In this document: piece after piece, positions 47,020-56,528 of the stretch
Position numbering within the stretch: position 1 is the first letter of the stretch
Layout: every line of letters starts with the position of its first letter
Assembly (NCBI GenBank): GCA_029027985.1
Contig: CP119076.1
Location: 3,532,422 to 3,596,421 of the forward strand
DNA: 64,000 bases
Origin: Klebsiella aerogenes
GTDB lineage: Bacteria; Pseudomonadota; Gammaproteobacteria; Enterobacterales; Enterobacteriaceae
Reading direction: 5' to 3'
Program-made: the position numbers and the translations under genes
Notes under the pieces: generated by a model
Database searches by the model: none
Told to the model about the DNA's origin: nothing
The model's input: the letters and a program-made list of their open reading frames with translations, nothing else

Positions 47020-47604
47020 ATGATGAACGAACCGTTACGCAATGCGCTCCCTCACAAAGACAGCCCCTTTTTTCGGCTGCTGCACCTCATCGTCGCCGTG
47101 CTGATCTTGCTGCAGATCGTTAACTCTAATTTTACGGACAGCGAGATACCTGGCGGCTTCACCCTGACGGGGATCGTGACATGGTTTCACATTGTCAGCG
47201 GATTCGCGCTGATTGGGCTGGGTTGCGCCATGCTGGTCTGGATGTTGACGCAACGCGGTTTTCATTATTATTTTTGCTGGCTGAAACTGGATTTTCGCGG
47301 CGTGGCTGAAGACATTAAAACGCTCATTTCGTTGCGCCTTCCCGAAGCGCATGCCGGTGGAATGGCGGCCTTGATCCAGGGGCTTGGCGTACTGGCGCTG
47401 CTGGGCGTCGCAATATGCGGCGGATGCTGGTTTGTCCTGAATACAACGCTTGGCCCGTCATCGATGCTGACGCACGATGTCTTGTCTTTGCATAAGTTTC
47501 TCACCGTATTTATTGAAACTTATTTCTGGGCCCATGGCGCCATGGGATTACTTCATATTTTCCTTACGGTGAGGGACAAACGGAAAAACCCACTCATTGA
47601 ATAA
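47020..47604 (+). CDS. Cytochrome b561-like membrane protein
   Basis: A 194-residue protein with four predicted membrane helices. Histidines suited to heme b binding appear in each helix region: FFRLLHLIVAVL, VTWFHIVSGFAL, LSLHKFLTVFIE and WAHGAMGLLHIF. This fits the bacterial cytochrome b561 / Ni-hydrogenase cytochrome b superfamily. The partner oxidoreductase is not visible nearby. It is transcribed alone between chrA and the SGNH hydrolase. Confidence 0.75.
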   Translation: MMNEPLRNALPHKDSPFFRLLHLIVAVLILLQIVNSNFTDSEIPGGFTLTGIVTWFHIVSGFALIGLGCAMLVWMLTQRGFHYYFCWLKLDFRGVAEDIKTLISLRLPEAHAGGMAALIQGLGVLALLGVAICGGCWFVLNTTLGPSSMLTHDVLSLHKFLTVFIETYFWAHGAMGLLHIFLTVRDKRKNPLIE

Positions 47605-47809
47605 CGCCCGTTGCGAAGCGCTATTCCGCCGTCGTCCCCGCCGCACCGCGCGGGGCCCCTTCGTCATGGCAAGCCGGGAATAAGACGTTATCAGGGGATA
47701 ATGCGCGCCGCTCTCATCTGCGCGGTCTATCCCGACGCGCGTTTTATCCTGCAAAGGGTCAGAAACATTGTTGGCGTGATCGAACGATTATTACCGGAGA
47801 TAACAGGGG

Positions 47810-48709
47810 CTAGCTGAACGTTGGCCCCAGTAATCGATCCAACTCAGCCGCAAATTTATTCGCCATGATTTTAAAACCGTCCGGATAGGGATGAAGCTCA
47901 TTCGCCCAGTCTTCGGGCTTAAAGGTACCCTGCGTTTCCACGAGGTGAAAATTATTATCCGGATCCGCCGCTAATTTTTTCAACCTATTTCGAAGCTCAG
48001 CCAATGCGTTATGCACAATTCGCGTGCCGTCCGCCAGTGACCAATGACAAAAATCCAGTGAAGGTTTTAACCATGGACCAGCACATATTGGATGGGAACC
48101 ATTTGGTATAGGGAAATCATAGCAATGCCCAATGATTGGAACACCGGGAACAATGCGATCCCGAATGGTGAATAGATCAAGATAACACGCTTCAACCATC
48201 CCCAATGCCTTTGTAAACCGATCGACATTCAGCCCTGTTGATTTTCCATCATTAAAATCCAGGAAGATACAAAACGCTTCTCCGGCAATATCATTACCGC
48301 CAGCTGAAAATAGAATCGCATCAGGTTTACCGTCAATCCAGTTCGATTTGTCACTGAGTTGTTTTATCATTTCGGCTTGCCGATCTAACGACATTTCACC
48401 GACTGAAGTATCGCCAGCAACGGCTAAATTTAAGATGGTTGGCGGTACTGCGCCGAGCTTTCTGAGTTGTGCGATAATATCCGTATCGCCGGGTAGCGGG
48501 ATATTACCATGCAAAGGATAGTCGAACCACGAATCCCCATTAGCAAATAAAACCAGGGGGCGTCTTGTTATCTCCCCGGTAAAATATTGTGCTCCTGAAT
48601 TTGCAGAATGCAGTCTGGCAATATTTTCTTTATGAATGGCAACCCGCGCCTGAATATCCTGAGCGACGCTATCGCGAAGTTGTTTGCGTACCGCTAATTG
48701 TTTACCCAT
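47810..48709 (-). CDS. SGNH/GDSL-family hydrolase
   Basis: A 299-residue protein. The nucleophile block is VLFANGDSWFDYP (residues ~52-64), followed by ILNLAVAGDTSVGEM, AILFSAGGNDIAGEAF and a C-terminal ELHPYPDGFKIMA with the Asp/His pair. These are blocks I, II, III and V of SGNH hydrolases. There is no signal peptide, so it is likely cytoplasmic; substrate unknown. The start MGKQLAVRKQ is chosen because AGAGG lies five bases before it. The gene is more AT-rich than its neighbours, suggesting acquisition. Confidence 0.8.
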   Translation of the reverse strand: MGKQLAVRKQLRDSVAQDIQARVAIHKENIARLHSANSGAQYFTGEITRRPLVLFANGDSWFDYPLHGNIPLPGDTDIIAQLRKLGAVPPTILNLAVAGDTSVGEMSLDRQAEMIKQLSDKSNWIDGKPDAILFSAGGNDIAGEAFCIFLDFNDGKSTGLNVDRFTKALGMVEACYLDLFTIRDRIVPGVPIIGHCYDFPIPNGSHPICAGPWLKPSLDFCHWSLADGTRIVHNALAELRNRLKKLAADPDNNFHLVETQGTFKPEDWANELHPYPDGFKIMANKFAAELDRLLGPTFS

Positions 48710-48857
48710 AACAACCTCTATTGAAGATGAACAACATGTCACGTTGTCTATAAACAAGGTACGCCATGCAATCATGGTGTTGGTATTTAAAGGATAACAT
48801 AGGAAAACGGGGCCTGAGTATCCACGACTCAGGCCCCGCCATAGGTTAGATAGCGGC

Positions 48858-50891
48858 TTACATTCCCGGGAACGTCACGCTATTTCCCGGCGCTTCCCGG
48901 TGCAGATGGATAAAGTTCAGGTGCCGCTCGTACTGGTCGAGAATATCGGTAATCACCTGCTCTTTGCTGTAGTCCATCAGGTCGTTGCCCTGGCTGCCTT
49001 CCAGCAGGAAAGTCTCCAGACGGTAGTAGGTCGATTTACCGCTGCGCGCCCGGTAGGTAAAGCCCGGAATCGAGTACTGCTGCGGCCAAATCTGGTAGAT
49101 AAAGTTTTGTTCGTCGCCCATATGCACCAGCAGGTCGAGATGGCCGAGGTTATCCCCCTCTTCCGGCGGCAGGCTTTTCAGCTCGACATACGCGCCGCGC
49201 AGCTTAAGTTCCTGCGCGACCTCTTCCATCGCCGGGAAGCACACCGTCTCCATCATCTGGCGGGTATAGCGCGTACCGGGATAGTTCATCAGCCGCGACA
49301 GGCGCTTCTTCCAGCTCAGGCGATCCTGCACGCCCAACGGACGCGGCGCGGTGTCGCGGTTAGCGCTTTCACGTCGATAGTCTTCTATCTTCAAAGACTT
49401 ATACAATCCCGCCATCACGAAGAAGATCACAAAGCTAAACGGCAGCCCCATAATCACCGTCGCGTTCTGCAGCGCGGAAATACCGTTGGTCATCAGCATG
49501 CCGAGGGTCAACAGACCAATCACCACCGACCAGAAGATCCGCAGCCAGTTCGGCGCATCGCTGTTGATATCCTTCAGTTTCGAGGTGAAATTACCCAGCA
49601 CCAACGCCCCGGAATCCGCCGATGTGACGTAAAACAGCAGGCCGGTAATGGTGGCGACTGAGGCGCTAAAGGTAAACGCCGGGTACTGCGCCAACAGGTT
49701 ATAGAACCCGCGCTCCGGGTGAGCGATCGCCTCGGCGGCAAACGCAGCGTTGCCGTGGATGATTTCGTACAGCGCGCTATTACCGAATACCGACAGCCAC
49801 AGCAGCGTAAAGGTGAACGGAATAATCAGCGTGCCGACGACGAACTGACGGATAGTGCGCCCGCGCGAAATACGCGCCAGGAACAAGCCGACAAACGGCG
49901 ACCACGCCACCCACCATGCCCAGAAGAACAGCGTCCAGTTGTTCATCCACTCCACCGGACGGTCGAAGGCGAAGCTGTTCAGCGTCATCCCCATAAATCG
50001 GTTGACGTAATCCCCGACGTTCAGCACCAGCGCATTAAGCAGAAACTCGGTGTCGCCCATGAACAGGATGAATAAGATCAGCCCCAGCGCCAGCACCACG
50101 TTCAGCTCGGAAAGAATACGAATGCCCTTATCCACACCGGAAGTCACCGAAATGGTGGCGATAACCACCGACAACACAATCAGCGCTGCTTTGGCGCCCA
50201 ATGAATCGGGGATATGGAACAGCACGCTCAGGCCGTAATTGAGCTGCACCACGCCGATACCAAGCGTAGTAGCGATACCAAAAATGGTACCGATGACCGC
50301 GGCGATATCGACACTGTGGCCGATGGGGCCGTTAATCTTTTTACCGAAGATAGGATAGAGCGCGGAGCGGATAGTGAGGGGTAAATTATAACGATAACTA
50401 AAGTATCCCAACGCCATCCCCATCAGGGCATACATCGACCAGCCGGTGAGACCGTAGTGGAATAGCGTCCAGACCATCGCCTGGCGCGCCGCCTCCATGG
50501 TCTGCCCCGCGCCTTCCGGCGGCTGCATGTATTGCGTCACCGGTTCAGCCACGGAGAAGAACATCAGGTCGATACCAATACCAGCGGCAAACAGCATCGC
50601 CGCCCAACTCAGTACGCTAAACTCTGGTTTCGAGTGTTCCGGCCCCAGCTTCACCGAACCGAAGCGCGAGCAGGCAATACAGACAACGAACACAATATAC
50701 AGCGTCGCGGCAAGTAGATAATACCAGCCGAATGTTTTGGAAACCCAGTTCAGGGTACGGCCAATCCAGGCCGCGGAAAAATCGCTGAAGAAGATAGTCA
50801 TCAGGGAAAACAACAAAATCAGTCCTGCGGAAGTGTAAAAAACCACCGGATTGATTTTGTCCTTTTCTCTGCTCGGCGAAAGGTCTGTCAT
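48858..50891 (-). CDS. betT: High-affinity choline transporter BetT (BCCT family)
   Basis: A 677-residue sodium- or proton-coupled choline importer with 12 membrane helices and a long C-terminal domain for osmotic sensing. The BCCT signature is WTLFFWAWWVAWSPFVGLFL, and GMALGYFSYRYNLPLTIRSA is also typical. The protein is almost colinear with E. coli BetT. It is divergent from betI, with a BetI-type operator between, so choline uptake and oxidation are co-regulated. Confidence 0.96.
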   Translation of the reverse strand: MTDLSPSREKDKINPVVFYTSAGLILLFSLMTIFFSDFSAAWIGRTLNWVSKTFGWYYLLAATLYIVFVVCIACSRFGSVKLGPEHSKPEFSVLSWAAMLFAAGIGIDLMFFSVAEPVTQYMQPPEGAGQTMEAARQAMVWTLFHYGLTGWSMYALMGMALGYFSYRYNLPLTIRSALYPIFGKKINGPIGHSVDIAAVIGTIFGIATTLGIGVVQLNYGLSVLFHIPDSLGAKAALIVLSVVIATISVTSGVDKGIRILSELNVVLALGLILFILFMGDTEFLLNALVLNVGDYVNRFMGMTLNSFAFDRPVEWMNNWTLFFWAWWVAWSPFVGLFLARISRGRTIRQFVVGTLIIPFTFTLLWLSVFGNSALYEIIHGNAAFAAEAIAHPERGFYNLLAQYPAFTFSASVATITGLLFYVTSADSGALVLGNFTSKLKDINSDAPNWLRIFWSVVIGLLTLGMLMTNGISALQNATVIMGLPFSFVIFFVMAGLYKSLKIEDYRRESANRDTAPRPLGVQDRLSWKKRLSRLMNYPGTRYTRQMMETVCFPAMEEVAQELKLRGAYVELKSLPPEEGDNLGHLDLLVHMGDEQNFIYQIWPQQYSIPGFTYRARSGKSTYYRLETFLLEGSQGNDLMDYSKEQVITDILDQYERHLNFIHLHREAPGNSVTFPGM

Positions 50892-50956
50892 CCATTCTCC
50901 TTACATTTATTGCAACTATTAAAAAGCAAATCGGCAACAATTAAGACACATTTTAT

Positions 50957-50970
50957 ATTGAACGTCCAAT
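50957..50970. promoter_or_regulatory. BetI operator candidate
   Basis: The sequence ATTGAACGTCCAAT is symmetric except for one pair and matches the TTGAACGTTCAA type of motif used by BetI. It lies in the betT-betI gap, where BetI represses both directions in E. coli. Confidence 0.7.
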
Positions 50971-51019
50971 CAAAAACCGCTTTAATAGTTAAACAAATCT
51001 GATGGATGGAGTCTGAGAA

Positions 51020-51613
51020 ATGCCAAAACTGGGGATGCAGTCGATACGTCGGCGGCAGCTGATTGACGCTACGCTGGCGGCGATTAATGAGGTCGGCATG
51101 CACGACGCCACGATCGCGCAGATCGCCCGTCGGGCGGGTGTATCGACAGGCATCATCAGCCACTATTTCAAGGACAAGAACGGCCTGCTGGAAGCAACGA
51201 TGCGCGACATCACCGGCCAGTTGCGCCATGCGGTATTGCAACGATTGCGAGCGCTGCCCGGCGCCAGCGCGGAGCAGCGCTTACGGGCGATTGTCGCCGG
51301 CAACTTCGACGACAGCCAGATAAGCGGCGCGGCAATGAAGGCCTGGCTCGCCTTCTGGGCCAGCAGCATGCATCAACCTATGCTCTATCGCCTGCAACAG
51401 GTCAGCAGCAAACGGCTGATGTCGAACATCGTCTACGAATTTCACCGCCAGCTGCCGCGCGAACAGGCGCAAGAGGCGGGCTACGGCCTGGCGGCGCTGA
51501 TCGACGGACTCTGGCTGCGCGCGGCGCTGAGCGGCAAACCGCTCGACAAAGCGCGCGCTGAAACGCTCGCCGACCATTTCATCAGCCAGTACCTGCCATC
51601 GACTTCTCAATAA
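51020..51613 (+). CDS. betI: Choline-responsive TetR repressor BetI
   Basis: A 197-residue TetR-type repressor. The HTH is [20 protein letters not shown] (residues ~32-51), followed by the BetI_C ligand domain. It represses bet genes and is released by choline. It precedes betB by about a dozen bases, and its stop codon is close to the GGAGG site of betB. Confidence 0.95.
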   Translation: MPKLGMQSIRRRQLIDATLAAINEVGMHDATIAQIARRAGVSTGIISHYFKDKNGLLEATMRDITGQLRHAVLQRLRALPGASAEQRLRAIVAGNFDDSQISGAAMKAWLAFWASSMHQPMLYRLQQVSSKRLMSNIVYEFHRQLPREQAQEAGYGLAALIDGLWLRAALSGKPLDKARAETLADHFISQYLPSTSQ

Positions 51614-51624
51614 TGGAGGAAACC

Positions 51625-53097
51625 ATGTCCCGAATGGCCGAACAGCAACTTTATATTCACGGCAAGTTTGTCGCCGCCACCAGCGGTAAAACTTTCGAGA
51701 CCATCAACCCTGCCACTGGGGAAGTGCTGGCGACAGTACAGGCAGCCGGGCGCGACGACGTCGACCGCGCGGTAAAAAGCGCCCAACAGGGGCAAAAAGT
51801 GTGGGCGGCGATGGGCGCGATGGAACGTTCGCGCATCCTGCGCAAAGCGGTGGATATCCTGCGCGAACGCAACGATGAGCTGGCGCGCCTGGAGACGCTT
51901 GATACCGGTAAACCGCTGAGCGAAACCGCCGCCGTCGATATCGTTACCGGTGCTGACGTACTGGAGTACTACGCCGGATTGATCCCGGCGCTGGAAGGCA
52001 GCCAGATCCCGCTGCGCGAAAGTTCGTTCGTTTATACCCGCCGCGAACCGCTGGGCGTCGTCGCCGGTATCGGCGCCTGGAACTACCCGATCCAGATAGC
52101 CCTGTGGAAATCAGCACCGGCGCTGGCTGCAGGCAACGCGATGATCTTTAAGCCGAGTGAAGTCACTCCGCTCACCGCCCTGAAGCTGGCGGAAATCTAC
52201 CGTGAAGCGGGCCTACCGGACGGGGTCTTCAACGTCCTGCCAGGGATCGGTGCCGAAACCGGCCAGTATCTGACCGAGCACCCGGATATCGCCAAAATCT
52301 CCTTCACCGGCGGCGTCGCCAGCGGTAAAAAAGTGATGGCGAACTCCGCCGCCTCGTCGCTAAAGGACGTCACCATGGAGCTTGGCGGTAAATCGCCGCT
52401 GATTATCGCTGACGATGCCAACCTCGACCTCGCTGCCGATATTGCCATGATGGCCAACTTCTACAGTTCCGGTCAGGTATGTACCAACGGCACTCGTGTC
52501 TTCGTACCGGCGAAATTTAAGGCCGAGTTTGAGCAGAAAATCGTTGAACGCGTGGGCCGTATCCGCGCAGGTGATCTGTTCGATGACAGCACCAACTTCG
52601 GCCCGCTGGTCAGCTTCCCACACCGCCAAAACGTACTGCGTTATATCGAGAGCGGTAAAAATGAAGGCGCGCGCCTGTTGTGCGGCGGCGATGTGCTAAA
52701 AGGCGAAGGCTTCGATAACGGTGCGTGGGTCGCCCCGACCGTCTTCACCGACTGTACGGACGAGATGACCATTGTGCGCGAAGAGATCTTCGGGCCAGTG
52801 ATGTCGATCCTTAGCTACGACGACGAGGCCGAAGTAATTCGCCGCGCCAACGCCACCGAATACGGCCTCGCCGCTGGCATCGTAACACCGGACCTGAACC
52901 GCGCCCATCGCATTATCCACCAGCTGGAAGCCGGGATCTGCTGGATCAACAGCTGGGGCGAATCCCCGGCGGAAATGCCGGTCGGCGGCTATAAACACTC
53001 CGGCATTGGCCGCGAGAACGGCGTTATGACGCTACAGAACTACACCCAAGTGAAATCCATCCAGGTTGAGATGGGTCAGTTTCAATCCATATTTTAA
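51625..53097 (+). CDS. betB: Betaine aldehyde dehydrogenase BetB
   Basis: A 490-residue NAD(P)-dependent aldehyde dehydrogenase that makes glycine betaine. Catalytic glutamate is in MELGGKSP and the nucleophilic cysteine in [27 protein letters not shown] binds the cofactor. The start [10 protein letters not shown] is chosen because GGAGG lies just before it; the ATG four codons upstream overlaps that ribosome site. Confidence 0.97.
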   Translation: MSRMAEQQLYIHGKFVAATSGKTFETINPATGEVLATVQAAGRDDVDRAVKSAQQGQKVWAAMGAMERSRILRKAVDILRERNDELARLETLDTGKPLSETAAVDIVTGADVLEYYAGLIPALEGSQIPLRESSFVYTRREPLGVVAGIGAWNYPIQIALWKSAPALAAGNAMIFKPSEVTPLTALKLAEIYREAGLPDGVFNVLPGIGAETGQYLTEHPDIAKISFTGGVASGKKVMANSAASSLKDVTMELGGKSPLIIADDANLDLAADIAMMANFYSSGQVCTNGTRVFVPAKFKAEFEQKIVERVGRIRAGDLFDDSTNFGPLVSFPHRQNVLRYIESGKNEGARLLCGGDVLKGEGFDNGAWVAPTVFTDCTDEMTIVREEIFGPVMSILSYDDEAEVIRRANATEYGLAAGIVTPDLNRAHRIIHQLEAGICWINSWGESPAEMPVGGYKHSGIGRENGVMTLQNYTQVKSIQVEMGQFQSIF

Positions 53098-53111
53098 CCA
53101 GGAGGTCATTT

Positions 53112-54776
53112 TTGCAGTTTGACTACATCATTATTGGCGCCGGCTCCGCCGGCAATGTCCTTGCGACGCGTTTAACGGAAGATGCCGACACTACCGTCCT
53201 GCTGCTGGAAGCGGGCGGCCCGGATTACCGTTTTGACTTCCGCACCCAGATGCCTGCCGCGCTGGCTTTCCCGCTGCAGGGCAAACGCTATAACTGGGCC
53301 TACGAGACCGAGCCAGAACCGCATATGAACCATCGCCGTATGGAGTGCGGACGCGGTAAAGGGCTGGGCGGATCTTCGCTCATTAACGGCATGTGCTATA
53401 TCCGCGGCAACGCCATGGACCTCGATAACTGGGCCGCCGCGCCGGGACTGGAGCACTGGAGCTACCTCGACTGTCTGCCCTACTATCGTAAAGCGGAAAC
53501 CCGCGATATCGGTCCCAACGATTATCACGGCGGCGACGGCCCGGTGAGCGTCGCCACGCCGAAGCAGAACAACAATCCGCTGTTCCATGCAATGGTAGAG
53601 GCTGGCGTACAGGCGGGCTATCCGCGCACCGACGATCTCAACGGCTATCAACAGGAAGGTTTCGGCCCAATGGACCGTACCGTGACGCCGCAGGGGCGTC
53701 GCGCCAGCACCGCGCGCGGTTACCTCGATCAGGCGCGCGGTCGCCCGAATTTGACTATCCGCACCCACGCCATGACCGATCATATTATTTTTGACGGCAA
53801 ACGAGCCATTGGCGTCGAGTGGCTGGAAGGCGACAGCAGCGCGCCGTCGAAAGCGACGGCCAGGAAAGAAGTACTGCTGTGCGCGGGGGCGATTGCCTCG
53901 CCGCAGATCCTGCAACGTTCCGGCGTCGGCAATCCGGAACTCTTACGCCAGTTTGCTATTCCGCTGGTTCACGCCCTGCCCGGCGTCGGTGAAAACCTGC
54001 AGGACCATCTCGAAATGTATCTGCAGTATGAATGCAAAGAACCAGTGTCGCTGTATCCGGCTCTGCAGTGGTGGAATCAGCCGAAAATCGGCGCGGAGTG
54101 GCTGTTCGGCGGTACCGGCATCGGCGCCAGCAACCAGTTTGAAGCAGGCGGCTTTATCCGCAGCCGTGCAGAGTTTAGCTGGCCGAACATTCAATACCAC
54201 TTCCTGCCGGTAGCGATTAACTACAACGGCTCCAACGCGGTCAAAGAGCACGGTTTCCAGTGCCACGTCGGTTCGATGCGCTCGCCGAGCCGCGGACACG
54301 TGCGCCTGAAGTCGCGCGATCCGCACGATCACCCGGCAATCCTGTTCAACTATATGTCACATGAGCAGGACTGGCAGGAGTTCCGCGACGCCATTCGCAT
54401 CACCCGCGAGATCATGAATCAGCCGGCGCTGGATAAGTATCGCGGCCGCGAGATTAGCCCGGGTATCGAGTGCCAGAGCGATGCCGAGCTGGATGAATTC
54501 GTCCGTAACCATGCCGAAACCGCGTTCCACCCATGCGGGACCTGTAAGATGGGTTACGACGAGATGGCCGTGGTCGACGGCGAGGGTCGCGTCCACGGGC
54601 TGGAAGGGTTACGGGTGGTCGATGCGTCGATTATGCCGCAGATTATCACCGGCAACCTGAACGCCACCACCATCATGATTGGCGAGAAGATGGCTGATGC
54701 CATTCGCGGCCATCAGCCGCTGCCACGCAGCACCGCGGCGTATTATGTCGCTGGCGACGCGCCGGTTCGCCGCTAA
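53112..54776 (+). CDS. betA: Choline dehydrogenase BetA
   Basis: A 554-residue FAD-dependent GMC oxidoreductase that oxidises choline to betaine aldehyde and is membrane-associated. The FAD motif is [18 protein letters not shown] at the N-terminus; the GMC signatures are [20 protein letters not shown] and [15 protein letters not shown]; the catalytic His is in [14 protein letters not shown], and the end [13 protein letters not shown] is conserved. The start is a TTG with AGGAGGT eight bases before. It completes betI-betB-betA. Confidence 0.96.
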   Translation: MQFDYIIIGAGSAGNVLATRLTEDADTTVLLLEAGGPDYRFDFRTQMPAALAFPLQGKRYNWAYETEPEPHMNHRRMECGRGKGLGGSSLINGMCYIRGNAMDLDNWAAAPGLEHWSYLDCLPYYRKAETRDIGPNDYHGGDGPVSVATPKQNNNPLFHAMVEAGVQAGYPRTDDLNGYQQEGFGPMDRTVTPQGRRASTARGYLDQARGRPNLTIRTHAMTDHIIFDGKRAIGVEWLEGDSSAPSKATARKEVLLCAGAIASPQILQRSGVGNPELLRQFAIPLVHALPGVGENLQDHLEMYLQYECKEPVSLYPALQWWNQPKIGAEWLFGGTGIGASNQFEAGGFIRSRAEFSWPNIQYHFLPVAINYNGSNAVKEHGFQCHVGSMRSPSRGHVRLKSRDPHDHPAILFNYMSHEQDWQEFRDAIRITREIMNQPALDKYRGREISPGIECQSDAELDEFVRNHAETAFHPCGTCKMGYDEMAVVDGEGRVHGLEGLRVVDASIMPQIITGNLNATTIMIGEKMADAIRGHQPLPRSTAAYYVAGDAPVRR

Positions 54777-54785
54777 ACGAGCAGG

Positions 54786-54886
54786 TCCCCGGATTGCGCG
54801 GCGCTTATCCGGGCTACAAATCGGTTCGTGCGGGCGCGCTCGCACGAACCGTAGGCCGGGTAAGGCGTTAGCCGCCCCCCCGGCAA
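54786..54886. repeat. REP/BIME cluster after betA
   Basis: Three palindromic parts follow each other: a REP-like unit ccccggattgcgcggcgctt then atccgggctac (54787-54817), a perfect 11-base stem cggttcgtgcg / cgcacgaaccg (54822-54851), and a second REP-like ggccgggtaaggcgttagcc unit ending in cccggc. They separate convergent betA and the acetyltransferase gene. Confidence 0.75.
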
Positions 54887-54912
54887 AAACGGCACAGATG
54901 GTAGATAGGGAA

Positions 54913-55608
54913 TCAACGAAACGCTTCCAACCGCTTGATCTGCCGCCCTTCGGCATCAAAGTTGTCTTCCGCCAGCCACGCCCGCAGCGCCGTATCCCGC
55001 TCGGTCCATTCGCCATCAATAATCGACAAAATATCGCTATCGCGGGTACGCCCTTTGCGCACCAGCTTCTGCCGCAGCCTCCCTTCCCAGGTAAAACCCA
55101 GACGTTCCGCAGCACGACGGGACTCCACGTTCATGGAATCACATTTCCACTCCAGCCGACGATAACCACAATCAAAGCCGTTTTGCAGCAAAAGCCACAC
55201 GGCCTCGGTACCGAGCGGCGTCTGTTTCATGCTTCTCGACCAGGTAACGTGGCCGATCTCCACCGACCCCATCGCCCGCTCGATAGCCAGATAGCTGACA
55301 ATACCGACCGCCCGCTCCGCCTGCCGGTCGATCACCGCGTAGGGTACCAGTTGCTCATCATTCACTTTGCCAGCGACCCAGTGCGCGGTTGCCTCAACGC
55401 TAGTCGGGCGCGTGCTGGCAAGCCAGGTCCAGTCGCTGTCATCGCCCTGGGCGTAGGCGGCAAAAAGATCGGCGGCATGGCGCCTGACATCCAGTGGTTC
55501 CAGACGGCAGAAACGGCCATCCAGCGCCGCGCGTTTGAGGAGTTGGGCACCCTGCCAACCGGGAACACTGTCATTAACGATTTGACCAAATGGGTTGATT
55601 TCCGGCAT
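54913..55608 (-). CDS. GNAT-family N-acetyltransferase (RimJ/RimL type)
   Basis: A 231-residue acetyltransferase. The GNAT core includes VGIVSYLAIERAMGSVEIGH, then TPLGTEAVWLLLQNGF as acetyl-CoA loop, and CDSMNVESRRAAERLGFTWEG, the typical end of RimL-like enzymes. The acceptor may be a protein N-terminus or a small molecule. The start MPEINPFGQIV has AGGAGG eight bases before it; the longer upstream frame lacks a ribosome site. No functional link to the bet genes is evident. Confidence 0.85.
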   Translation of the reverse strand: MPEINPFGQIVNDSVPGWQGAQLLKRAALDGRFCRLEPLDVRRHAADLFAAYAQGDDSDWTWLASTRPTSVEATAHWVAGKVNDEQLVPYAVIDRQAERAVGIVSYLAIERAMGSVEIGHVTWSRSMKQTPLGTEAVWLLLQNGFDCGYRRLEWKCDSMNVESRRAAERLGFTWEGRLRQKLVRKGRTRDSDILSIIDGEWTERDTALRAWLAEDNFDAEGRQIKRLEAFR

Positions 55609-55744
55609 GGCGACGCCTCCTGTTAGGGTAATCAACTGGTTATAGCAAGAAGCGTAGCGGCTCGCCAGTGAAGGACATGAGATTTGGGCGGCATAAGGAC
55701 GCGAAACGGGTATACTCGGCGCAGGATATTTAAAAGGATTGTTC

Positions 55745-56473
55745 ATGTTATTACGCCGTCTTATTCCCCTGACGCTACTGCCCTTCACCGCCGTTGCCAG
55801 CGCGGCCTGTACACTCACCGATCCATCGCTGACGCTGCAAAGTTATACGGTCAATCCGCAGAAAGAGCGCATCGTGATGTACTGGCAAAATAAAGACGGT
55901 AAAGCCTGGGGATCCCTGCGCTCGCTATTGTCGGATATCAACAAAAACGACAGCGTGCAAATGGCGATGAATGGCGGTATTTACGATAAAGCCCATGAGC
56001 CGCTGGGACTGTATATCGAAAACGGCGAACAGCTGGCGCCGCTCAACCGAGCCTCTGGCGGCGGCAACTTTTTCATTCGCCCCGGCGGCGTGTTCTGGCT
56101 GAAAGGCCAGCAGGCCGGGGTGACGAGCATCAATAAATTCAAACCATCGCCTGCGATGAGCTACGCGGTACAATCCGGGCCGATGCTTATCGAGAACGGC
56201 GCCATCAACTGGCGGCTGAAACCCTCCGCCAGTTCACGCAAGCTGCGTAACGGCGTTGGTATTGATAAACAAGGACGGGTGGTGTTTATGCTCAGCGAGC
56301 GCGAAACGAATTTCTATGATTTCGCCTGTTATGCCCACTCAAAACTCAACGTGCGCCAGATGCTGTACCTCGACGGCACCATCTCAAAAATGTATCAAAA
56401 AGGCGGCGGCGTGCCGTGGCAGTACCATTCCTTCGTCACCATGATAACCGTAGAAAGTAAAAAAAACGGTTAG
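55745..56473 (+). CDS. Secreted phosphodiester glycosidase-like protein (NAGPA/DUF2233)
   Basis: A 242-residue exported protein. The signal peptide is MLLRRLIPLTLLPFTAVASA, cleaved before ACTL. The rest matches the NAGPA-type phosphodiester glycosidase domain: MAMNGGIYDKAHEPLGLYIE, SGGGNFFIRPGGVFW, YAVQSGPMLIENG, LRNGVGIDKQGRVVF and QMLYLDGTISKMY. Relatives in enteric bacteria are uncharacterised; related enzymes cut sugar-phosphodiester bonds. The start is chosen from AAGGA six bases before it. Confidence 0.82.
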   Translation: MLLRRLIPLTLLPFTAVASAACTLTDPSLTLQSYTVNPQKERIVMYWQNKDGKAWGSLRSLLSDINKNDSVQMAMNGGIYDKAHEPLGLYIENGEQLAPLNRASGGGNFFIRPGGVFWLKGQQAGVTSINKFKPSPAMSYAVQSGPMLIENGAINWRLKPSASSRKLRNGVGIDKQGRVVFMLSERETNFYDFACYAHSKLNVRQMLYLDGTISKMYQKGGGVPWQYHSFVTMITVESKKNG

Positions 56474-56489
56474 ACACAACGCCAGCCGG

Positions 56490-56521
56490 GACGGCGCCCG
56501 CTCCATCCTGGAGGGGCGCCG
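56490..56521. other. Strong hairpin between convergent genes
   Basis: The stem ggcgcccgctcca / tggaggggcgcc (one bulge) with loop tcc is GC-rich and lacks a T-run. It lies between convergent stop codons and probably blocks read-through or stabilises both 3' ends. Confidence 0.5.
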
Positions 56522-56528
56522 GGCGGTA

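Noticed and set aside
47701..47817. Open frame MRAALICAVYPDARFILQRV... of 38 codons after the b561-like gene
   Set aside because: No ribosome site and no family recognised; probably chance or an unrecognisable remnant.
54679..55626. A 315-codon plus-strand frame across the betA end and the acetyltransferase gene
   Set aside because: It overlaps two supported genes and a REP cluster; the translation is repetitive basic residues without motifs.
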